Assembly: GCA_015064415.1 (NCBI GenBank)
Contig: SVSG01000013.1
Location: 1-52,199, forward strand
DNA: 52,199 bases
Reading direction: 5' to 3'
From: Oscillospiraceae bacterium
Lineage (GTDB): Bacteria; Bacillota; Clostridia; Oscillospirales; CAG-272
In this document: piece by piece, positions 31,089-37,633 of the stretch
How positions within the stretch are numbered: position 1 is the first letter of the stretch
Layout of the letters: each line of letters opens with the position of its first letter
Translations under genes and position numbers: made by a program
The notes under the pieces: model-generated
What the model was told of the DNA's origin: nothing
Seen by the model: only the letters and a program-made list of their open reading frames with translations
Databases searched by the model: none

Positions 31089-32145
31089 CATGAGAGGCAA
31101 ACGGTATCGCTCACTCCGCCTTTGGCATTACGAGTGCCGCAAGCTTTTTGGCGGGGTACTGCCCATCCTCATTTGTGTATTATTTTTGCTGCTTGGCGCG
31201 CGAGATGCCTATCAGAGCTTAGTACTGCCCCGCACGTTTGAGGAAAATCTGACCCGTGAATATATGGACGTTTTAGAGGGCGAGGTCACCGAGGAAAAAC
31301 GCCGGTATATCCACGAGCAAAAAGAGGAGATACAGCGCATTTTGGCGCGATCCGCCGAGATGGCAGAGGCCTATCAGAACGGCTCCGTTGACCACGAGGC
31401 CTATGCCGCTTATATCGCCGCCCGCAACGATGCCATGGATAAAACGGAGGTAGTGGAGCAATTGGAGCAACGACTCCTGCGCATCGACGAGCTTGCAATG
31501 GACGGCAAGCGCGCCGAGCTTGTGTTTGAGGTGGGATGGGAGCGAATCTTCTCATCCGACGTCGATTATTACCTTGCCGCGCTCCTTCTTCTGCTGCTAT
31601 CCGGCATTTACGCCTATGAAAAGCGCTATCGCTTTTCGAGGATCCTGCGCAGCAGCAAAAACGGGCGATGGAAAACCGCCTGTACAAAGCTTTTTATCGC
31701 GTTGCTATTCTCCTTTTTGGCAGGGCTCGCATCCTTTGCCTATCGTCTTATGTTGGTGACAACAAGCATCGGGCTTTCCTCGGCGCGCTCTCCTGCCGCA
31801 AGTCTTGTGGGGTACGAAAATTTTTCGGGAAGTCTGCTGCAGCTGTTGCTGCTGAACGGTTTTTTGCGCATCGCGGGCGCGATCGTACTGGGGCTTTTTT
31901 GCTTTTCACTCTCCGCATTGTTTGAAAAAACGCTACCCGTTATGGCACTTAATGCACTTTCCGTGCTGAGCGTTCCACTGCTCCACGTATTTGACGTAAC
32001 CGTAATGGACGGGCTTATGCTGAACGGCTTGCTTGGCGGCATGTCGCCGATCCTATCGGGCGCAGGGGCGACTGCGGCCGTGTTGTGGAGCGGCGCGGCT
32101 GTGCTGCTGACCGTACTATCTTTTTGCAAAGTGAAAGGAGCTTGA
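31081..32145 (+). CDS. ABC-2 type permease subunit B, cassette 1
   Basis: The 354-aa product overlaps the upstream gene by 8 bp; the ATG at 31090 is an alternative. It has an N-terminal helix (LPILICVLFLLLGARDAYQS), a helical extracytoplasmic segment (about 45-160) and five membrane helices. It matches the second half of the fused permease at 33666: Y/H-E-CR/LRKLF near the start, TREYMDVLEG versus AEYMETLTG, E-E-I-Q-x-IL-x-R-x-x-EM, and ILRSSKNGRW versus LIRTSKNGRA. Its stop codon overlaps the start of the ATPase stump. Without an ATPase in its own operon it can only work with the one encoded at 36023, if at all. Confidence 0.75.
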   Translation: MLNMRGKRYRSLRLWHYECRKLFGGVLPILICVLFLLLGARDAYQSLVLPRTFEENLTREYMDVLEGEVTEEKRRYIHEQKEEIQRILARSAEMAEAYQNGSVDHEAYAAYIAARNDAMDKTEVVEQLEQRLLRIDELAMDGKRAELVFEVGWERIFSSDVDYYLAALLLLLLSGIYAYEKRYRFSRILRSSKNGRWKTACTKLFIALLFSFLAGLASFAYRLMLVTTSIGLSSARSPAASLVGYENFSGSLLQLLLLNGFLRIAGAIVLGLFCFSLSALFEKTLPVMALNALSVLSVPLLHVFDVTVMDGLMLNGLLGGMSPILSGAGATAAVLWSGAAVLLTVLSFCKVKGA

Positions 32146-32195
32146 CGAAGCAGCTTACATTTCATGACATATCGAAATCCTACGATTTTAAATAA
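32142..32195 (+). pseudogene. Truncated ABC ATPase gene (17-codon stump)
   Basis: From TTG at 32142 the frame reads MTKQLTFHDISKSYDFK and stops. It matches the first residues of the intact ATPase at 36023 (MMKLAFHDISKSYGS) and the DNA is even more similar: catttcatgacatatcgaaa here, catttcatgatatatccaaa there, each after a GAAAGGAG ribosome binding site. Similarity ends at the TAC codon, where AT-rich, unrelated sequence begins. This is the position an ATPase should have in cassette 1, so the remainder was deleted. Confidence 0.8.
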
Positions 32196-32219
32196 AATAT
32201 AAATTTTCCCCAAAAGCTC

Positions 32220-32248
32220 TTGACACCGAATACTATATAATGTTATAC
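32220..32248 (+). promoter_or_regulatory. Promoter of cassette 2, with a possible regulator stump
   Basis: TTGACA (32220-32225), 17-bp spacer, TTATAC (32243-32248). The region ATGTTATACAT (32240-32250) has ATGT/ACAT half-sites and could bind a regulator. Farther down, GTGAGGGGC then ATGATAGCGGACTTCAAATAA (32265-32285) reads MIADFK and stops; this might be the stump of a GntR-type regulator gene, but six codons do not prove it. The rest of the interval 32286-32349 shows no further gene. Confidence 0.5.
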
Positions 32249-32349
32249 ATTGAGTGAGGGGCTGTATGATAGCGGACTTCAAATAATACGCCGCCTTTCA
32301 AAATTTCGTTCCAAAAAAACGGGAGCGTTCGATGCAGAAAGGAGCACTT

Positions 32350-33669
32350 ATGAAAAAACGTTATTCTTTATATGCGTGGTTTTTGCTATTATGCCTTTGT
32401 CTTGGTTCTTGCTATAAAGCACCGATTTCAACGCCCCCTCATACGTTTGAAAATCTGATCACCACACAAGACGTGCAATACTTCAGCTGGCGAACCTTCA
32501 TTTCAAATGAGACGTACGTATTCTCTGCCGCGGAAATGAGAACACGGATAAAAAACCCGGGAGTGATGAAATACAATGTTGCCTCCGGCTCGCTTATCGA
32601 GGTATGCCTGCAACCAAATTGCTCACACAACACCTTTTTGTACCTTCCGGAAAATAACAGCTACTGTCATATTCCTTATGACAGCAAGCTTTTCTTTGTT
32701 TATGAAAACAAAATCTTTTTACAATATACCCTTGAGGCGCGCACAGAGGAAGGTCAAGCGCAGCATATAGATACTTTTGCTTATTATAACTTTGTAACGG
32801 GCGAGTACAAGGACCTGCTCAAAATTCAACCGAACGACTATGAGCAAATGTACTACACTTTTCTTTTGGACGGTGAGGATATTTATTATAGCCGTTACGT
32901 TGCACAAACAGAAAAGCCCGAATCCTCAAAGGATTACGCCCTTTCCTTGTGCCGGATCACTATTGGAGAGTATAAGGAAGAGGTTTTGTTCGATCTGTCC
33001 GCCGCCTGCGGCAGCGACCCCAATCAACTTTGGATCCCGTTTGGCGCGGATGAATCCTATCTGTATTTGTTCGAGCAAGACATGGGCCACGTCGTCGCTA
33101 TCAAACGGGACGGCACCGATTGTCGCTATTTGGCGGACGGAAGTGACGGCATCATCTCCTCACGTGACAATATCTATTACCATAACGGCTTTATCTACAT
33201 CACATCGCCGGTTTCCAAGTTGGACCCCTCCGTTTCAAACCCGTCCGCTCATTTTCTCTACCGCATTGATTGCAGCAGCGGCGAAAAGCAACGCTTGAGC
33301 GAAGATTATGTATCGGTTTTTTTTGTTTGTGACCAATACGTATATTATCAAATGACGCCAGGCATACAGCCAACCGCCGCCCAATTAGAGGAAGCCGGAA
33401 ATCAAGATTACTCTTTGCACACGTTCAAGCAGATCGCGCACGATGGCGCCAATCCCTCCAAATTCCAATTTACCGCCAAGCATTCGCAGGTCACAAGCAG
33501 CTTTTGGGGAGCAGGAGAAATTCTGTTTTTTAAGATGGGCTACCGTGAAGAATATCCCGACGGCTCGGGAGCCTTACTTTCCGGCTATACGCTATTATTT
33601 AACCTTCGGGATCATAGCACCACGATCATTGGCGAATCGGATGATCTGGACTTAGGTATAGAACAATGA
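32350..33669 (+). CDS. Lipoprotein, probable beta-propeller, cassette 2
   Basis: The ATG at 32350 has GAAAGGAG 7 bases upstream. The 439-aa product has a lipoprotein signal (KKRYSLYAWFLLLCLCLGSC, Cys 21). The mature part has repeated Y/F-x-Y-x-x-x-x-G-E-x-x-x-L and D-x-x-Y-Y-S/H-N/R motifs, and the short Cys stretch CLQPNCSHNT, like the paralogue at 28641. It overlaps the permease gene by 4 bp (ATGA), so it is made together with the transporter and probably sits on the outer face of the membrane beside it. The DNA of this cassette is clearly more AT-rich than its surroundings. Confidence 0.75.
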   Translation: MKKRYSLYAWFLLLCLCLGSCYKAPISTPPHTFENLITTQDVQYFSWRTFISNETYVFSAAEMRTRIKNPGVMKYNVASGSLIEVCLQPNCSHNTFLYLPENNSYCHIPYDSKLFFVYENKIFLQYTLEARTEEGQAQHIDTFAYYNFVTGEYKDLLKIQPNDYEQMYYTFLLDGEDIYYSRYVAQTEKPESSKDYALSLCRITIGEYKEEVLFDLSAACGSDPNQLWIPFGADESYLYLFEQDMGHVVAIKRDGTDCRYLADGSDGIISSRDNIYYHNGFIYITSPVSKLDPSVSNPSAHFLYRIDCSSGEKQRLSEDYVSVFFVCDQYVYYQMTPGIQPTAAQLEEAGNQDYSLHTFKQIAHDGANPSKFQFTAKHSQVTSSFWGAGEILFFKMGYREEYPDGSGALLSGYTLLFNLRDHSTTIIGESDDLDLGIEQ

Positions 33670-36026
33670 AGCTGATATATTTTGAACTGAAAAAGCTTAC
33701 GATGCACCGCCTCCTTCTTTGGTTTTTGCTTGTGTGTCTGTGCGCAAATTTCATCCTTTGCTATACCTTTACCGAGCGTGACGATACCTACTTTTATTTG
33801 CAAAAAATAGGGGAAGATTATGAAAAGGATCCCGTTCAAGTGACCGCGTACTACGAGAAGCTTTGTGCGCAAAACGAGGAGTATTTTTTGCTGATGCAGG
33901 CGTTTTATCGAGGTGAGCTTGATACCGAGCCGACGTACTCGCTTCCGTGCACGTACTCCAATGATCCGCAGGTGGATGATTATGCGCTGTTGTGCCGCTT
34001 TTTTGCCCAACAAAACGTCGCAGACTCCTTCGCCAAAACGATGGAACAGGTCATTGCACAAGCCAAAATACAACAGTCGGAAATTTTGTATTCTTATGAT
34101 GGCGATAGCGACAGCGCGTTCGGCTTTCAACAGCAGGGGCTGATGGCACAAACCTATGAAGGGATTTTGAAAAATACCAAGCTTACGCCCGGTATGGGCT
34201 ACGGTTGGGATCAGTTCTTTCGATTTGATACCCTCAATATTTTTCTGTTCCTGCTTGTTTTGGTGGGAACGCTGACGGTGTTTTTATCGGATGCGGGCAA
34301 TGTTGGGTTGATCGTGCGCACCGCCAAAAAGGGACGGGAGCGTTTGTCCTTGGCAAAAATCGCGGCCTTTTCGATTTTTGCGCTCCTTTCTGCTCTTTTG
34401 CTGTTGCTTACGGCGTGGCTTGCGGTGCTTTTGAAATGCGGCGCCTTTTCGGATGCCTCTAATTCCATTGCCATATTTGCTGATTTCCGTATGATACCAA
34501 TGAGTGTATCGATCGGGGAATATCTTTTGCTTTATATCGCCTCCAAGCTACTGCTTGGGTGTGCTGTTGCGGGTATTTGCGCCCTTTGCTTTGTGTTGCT
34601 TCGCAATATTTCTCTTGGTTGTACCGCAGCCATCGGCGTTGCCGTATTGAATTTCTTATTGTATCAATTCCTGCCCGATAGCGCTCGCTATTTCAACCTT
34701 TACGCTCTTTCGCGCTTCACGACCTTGACGGCGACCTTTCGTTGCTTTGGCTTTTTTGGATATGCGGTGCTTTTGTGGCCGGTCGTGCTGATCGGCACGC
34801 TTGCGCTTGCGCTATGTGTCACCCTGCTTGTTTTTGTTCTTTATCGACGCAGGGGAGTGCTGAGCACCACCTCCCGTCACTTTGTTTTTGACGTCAAAAA
34901 GCTGTTTTCCAAAATTCCGCACTTCCGAAGGAAAACCGCGCATCGCCCTCACACCCTTTCGCTTTTCGGCTATGAGCTTCGAAAGCTGTTTTCCTCACGT
35001 GCCGTTACTTTTTTGCTGATCATCATTTCTTTGCTGAAGATCGGCGTTTCGGTGCAAACGTACGCACCAAAAACGACCTATCAAACCACGTTATATGCCG
35101 AATATATGGAAACCCTGACGGGCCCCAACTCGCAGGAAAAGCAAGCGTTTATCGAGGAAGAATACGGGAAGATCCAAGCGATCCTTTCGCGCTATGAGGA
35201 GATGCGCGCGGCGTTTTTTGCGGGAACGGTTGACTATGCCGAGTATGACGATTATCTGAAGGAATATCACTATGCAACCGACCGCGCCGATCTGATAGAA
35301 AAGCTCCGCTCACACGCAGAATATCTGAACACACTCCCCGAAAAGGGCATTACGGACGGATATTTTCTATATGACGTGGATTGGGATCGGCTGTGGGAGG
35401 ACTCTGCGGATCTTTTGTTGATCTTTTGTATCGTATTTCTGTTTTCCGGCGTTTTCTCAGACGAATACAGCAAGGACGGCATCGTTCCACTGATACGAAC
35501 AAGCAAAAACGGGAGAGCACCCGTGTTCAAGCGAAAAATGCTGCTTTCCGTATGCGGCGCTACGGCGTTGGCGTTTGTTTTCGGTGTATTGGATCTGTGT
35601 CTGATCCTTGCGCATTTCCGCTTACCCTGCGTGAACGCGCCGCTTCTGTCCTTTGAATTCTTCAAGGACAGCGCCACAACGCTGACAATTCTTCAATTCC
35701 TTACGCTTTCCGTTTTTTTGCGTATGATCTTTATTCTTTTGATCGCGTTGCTCGCCACCGTGACGGGGGCTTTGATCAAGAATAAGCTTTATACGTTGGT
35801 CAGCGCATTTGGCGTGATCTTTTTGCCCAAAATCGCGACGGCCTTCGGCTTTGGTGCAATGCGGTATTTTGATCTGACCAACACGCTGCAGCCCGCCAAG
35901 CTTTTCCGTCTCAGCGCACAGGTGCAGCTTGGCTTTGATTGGGGATATTTGCTTGTGCTTTTGTTCGCAATTTCCTTGATCGTCGTCGGCTTAACGCTTA
36001 TGGCAAGAAAGGAGTATTGCAAATGA
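33666..36026 (+). CDS. Fused double ABC-2 type permease, cassette 2
   Basis: The 786-aa product joins in one chain what cassette 1 encodes as two proteins (417 and 354 aa). Residues 1-415 have the layout of permease A: one helix, a soluble part to about 175, then six helices. Residues about 425-786 have that of permease B, beginning TLSLFGYELRKLF. The linker is short and basic (KIPHFRRKTAHRPH). The fusion gives both permease halves needed for an ABC-2 transporter in one polypeptide. It is translationally coupled on both sides by ATGA overlaps with the lipoprotein and the ATPase. Substrate unknown; such systems often export peptides, lipids or confer resistance. Confidence 0.8.
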   Translation: MKLIYFELKKLTMHRLLLWFLLVCLCANFILCYTFTERDDTYFYLQKIGEDYEKDPVQVTAYYEKLCAQNEEYFLLMQAFYRGELDTEPTYSLPCTYSNDPQVDDYALLCRFFAQQNVADSFAKTMEQVIAQAKIQQSEILYSYDGDSDSAFGFQQQGLMAQTYEGILKNTKLTPGMGYGWDQFFRFDTLNIFLFLLVLVGTLTVFLSDAGNVGLIVRTAKKGRERLSLAKIAAFSIFALLSALLLLLTAWLAVLLKCGAFSDASNSIAIFADFRMIPMSVSIGEYLLLYIASKLLLGCAVAGICALCFVLLRNISLGCTAAIGVAVLNFLLYQFLPDSARYFNLYALSRFTTLTATFRCFGFFGYAVLLWPVVLIGTLALALCVTLLVFVLYRRRGVLSTTSRHFVFDVKKLFSKIPHFRRKTAHRPHTLSLFGYELRKLFSSRAVTFLLIIISLLKIGVSVQTYAPKTTYQTTLYAEYMETLTGPNSQEKQAFIEEEYGKIQAILSRYEEMRAAFFAGTVDYAEYDDYLKEYHYATDRADLIEKLRSHAEYLNTLPEKGITDGYFLYDVDWDRLWEDSADLLLIFCIVFLFSGVFSDEYSKDGIVPLIRTSKNGRAPVFKRKMLLSVCGATALAFVFGVLDLCLILAHFRLPCVNAPLLSFEFFKDSATTLTILQFLTLSVFLRMIFILLIALLATVTGALIKNKLYTLVSAFGVIFLPKIATAFGFGAMRYFDLTNTLQPAKLFRLSAQVQLGFDWGYLLVLLFAISLIVVGLTLMARKEYCK

Positions 36027-36961
36027 TGAAGCTTGCATTTCATGATATATCCAAATCCTACGGTTCCAATCTGGCGTTGCAGCATTTTTCTGCCACGATG
36101 GAGCCGGGCATCTATGCCTTGCTTGGCCCCAACGGCTCTGGGAAAAGCACGCTGATGAACATTCTCACAGACAATCTGCGCGCGGATATGGGGCATATTA
36201 CCTTTGAAGCATCCGGCATTGAGGCGCAGGATGTCAAAAAGCTTGGCGTGCGCTTTCGTGAGCGCATCGGCTATATGCCCCAATACCCCGGAATGTATCC
36301 CACCTTCACCGTAGAGCAATTCCTTTGGTACGTGGCGGCACTAAAGGACGTCGGTGCCAAGCTAAAGCGCGCCGAGCGCAGAAAATACGTTTGGGGTGAG
36401 ATCTCCAAGCTTTTGGATGCGGTGGAGCTGTCGGACGTGGCGCACAAAAGGATCGGCACGCTCTCGGGCGGTATGAAGCAGCGCCTCGCGCTGGCGCAGG
36501 CGATCCTCGGCGATCCCGATATCCTCATTTTGGATGAGCCGACGGCGGGGCTTGACCCCAAGCAGCGCATCGCCATCCGCAATTACATTTCGCAGATCGC
36601 CCTTGATAAGATCGTGATCTTTGCCACGCACGTGGTCTCGGATATTGAATTCATCGCGCGCCGCGTCATCATGCTGAAAAAGGGTGTCATCATCCATAAC
36701 GCCGCCCCGCAGGAGCTGATCGCCGAAATGGCGGGCAAGGTCTGGCGTGTTTGTGTGCCGGAGGAGGAGGTAAGCGCATTTCAGCAACGGTTCCGCGTGA
36801 CAAGCATCAACCGTGACGAGGAGAACCCCAAAAACGTGTTGCTGCGCATCGTGTCGGACGTTTCTCCCGATGAGGGCGCGGTAAACGTTGCCCCCACGCT
36901 GGAGGATCATTATCTGTATACGTATGAAACAACAAGAAACGGCGCAGAGCTCTTGCTATAA
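36023..36961 (+). CDS. ABC-2 transporter ATP-binding protein, cassette 2
   Basis: The ATG at 36023 overlaps the permease stop (ATGA) and has AAAGGAG 9 bases upstream. The 312-aa product has Walker A GPNGSGKST (about 36-44), Q-loop YMPQYPGMYPTF, signature LSGGMKQRLALAQA, Walker B ILILDEPTAGLDP and switch ATHVVSD, all canonical. The C-terminal 90 residues form the accessory domain of drug/lantibiotic-type ATPases and end in YLYTYET. It should power the fused permease and is the only intact ATPase in the 27.8-37 kb region. A terminator follows directly. Confidence 0.92.
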   Translation: MMKLAFHDISKSYGSNLALQHFSATMEPGIYALLGPNGSGKSTLMNILTDNLRADMGHITFEASGIEAQDVKKLGVRFRERIGYMPQYPGMYPTFTVEQFLWYVAALKDVGAKLKRAERRKYVWGEISKLLDAVELSDVAHKRIGTLSGGMKQRLALAQAILGDPDILILDEPTAGLDPKQRIAIRNYISQIALDKIVIFATHVVSDIEFIARRVIMLKKGVIIHNAAPQELIAEMAGKVWRVCVPEEEVSAFQQRFRVTSINRDEENPKNVLLRIVSDVSPDEGAVNVAPTLEDHYLYTYETTRNGAELLL

Positions 36962-36962
36962 C

Positions 36963-36995
36963 AAAACCGGAGGTGTTATAACACCTCCGGTTTTT
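36963..36995. terminator. Bidirectional terminator overlapping a coding end
   Basis: AAAACCGGAGGTGTTA and TAACACCTCCGGTTTT are a perfect 16-bp palindrome with T-runs on both strands. The last codons and the stop of the minus-strand gene at 36976 lie inside it, so the hairpin also encodes the C-terminus (PEVL) of that protein. Confidence 0.9.
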
Positions 36996-37356
36996 CTTCA
37001 TTTTTGCGTTTTCGCAGTTGGACCACGTGCAGGATCAGTGCCGTGGTGATGGTGGCAAGGGCGCCGAGACCCAGATAGATGGCGGCGTAAATATACAGCT
37101 CCCACACCACGTCAAGGATCGCGATCCAGAAAAGCGGCGGGAAAAGGAGCGCGGAAAAGACGGGGATGCCCCAAAGCAATCTCCAGTTTGTGCCCGCCAG
37201 AATGCCGAGCAGGATGGCCTGGATGGGGTAGAGGATGAGGAAGAAAATAATGATATACCCAAGGACATCCCAGCCGTCGGCGGGGCGCAGCAAAAGAAGG
37301 GGCAACAGCAGCATCGTGCAAAGCACCGTGAGTGCCGAAAATATAATTCGTTTCAT
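36976..37356 (-). CDS. Small hypothetical membrane protein (four helices)
   Basis: The 126-aa product has four membrane segments (IIFSALTVLCTMLLLPLLLL; LGYIIIFFLILYPIQAILLG; LLWGIPVFSALLFPPLFWIA; ELYIYAAIYLGLGALATITT) and a basic tail ending KRKNEEKPEVL. No family recognised; the segment sizes and the W-x-x-x-x-IPVFS motif resemble small uncharacterised membrane proteins of Clostridia. AAGGAGG precedes the ATG by 6 bases, and a good promoter lies at 37380-37408. It is monocistronic. Confidence 0.75.
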   Translation of the reverse strand: MKRIIFSALTVLCTMLLLPLLLLRPADGWDVLGYIIIFFLILYPIQAILLGILAGTNWRLLWGIPVFSALLFPPLFWIAILDVVWELYIYAAIYLGLGALATITTALILHVVQLRKRKNEEKPEVL

Positions 37357-37379
37357 AAAGGAACCTCCTTTCTAAAACC

Positions 37380-37408
37380 AGTATAGCATAAAACGCGCGC
37401 GTTGTCAA
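37380..37408 (-). promoter_or_regulatory. Promoter of the small membrane protein gene
   Basis: Minus strand TTGACA (37403-37408), 17-bp spacer, TATACT (37380-37385). Confidence 0.85.
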
Positions 37409-37433
37409 GAAAGCGGGGGCGGGGGTTATGCAT

Positions 37434-37500
37434 CGTGGACGGCGGGCGATTTAGCTCGCGAAAGCGAGGTGGAGAATCGCCCCTACGGGTTTGCACGAAA
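37434..37500. repeat. Dispersed repeat module
   Basis: The atttagctcgcgaaagcgag / gtggagaatcgcccctacgg module, as at 21085, 24334 and 24666, with a one-base insertion in gcgaaagcg. Confidence 0.7.
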
Positions 37501-37519
37501 CCGTTCGCCTTTTTTCAAA

Positions 37520-37557
37520 ACAAAATGCGAACAATACGTCCTTCGCATTGTTCGCAC
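37520..37557 (-). terminator. Probable terminator of the glycyl radical enzyme gene
   Basis: TGCGAACAAT (37526-37535) and ATTGTTCGCA (37547-37556) are perfect arms, followed on the minus strand by tttgttttgaaaaaa. It lies about 80 bp after the stop codon, beyond the palindrome at 37591. Confidence 0.6.
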
Positions 37558-37590
37558 AAAAATGACTGATTGAGGATTTTTGAAGGGGTT

Positions 37591-37622
37591 AAGGGGGAAC
37601 TTTTTGCAAAAAGTTCCCCCTT
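37591..37622. repeat. Terminator-like palindromic repeat
   Basis: AAGGGGGAACTTTTTG and CAAAAAGTTCCCCCTT are a perfect 32-base palindrome, 12 bp after the glycyl radical enzyme stop codon. No T-run follows on the minus strand. Same family as 5383-5414, and its arm sequence matches the interrupted copy at 827-905. Confidence 0.7.
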
Positions 37623-37633
37623 ATACGCCCCTC

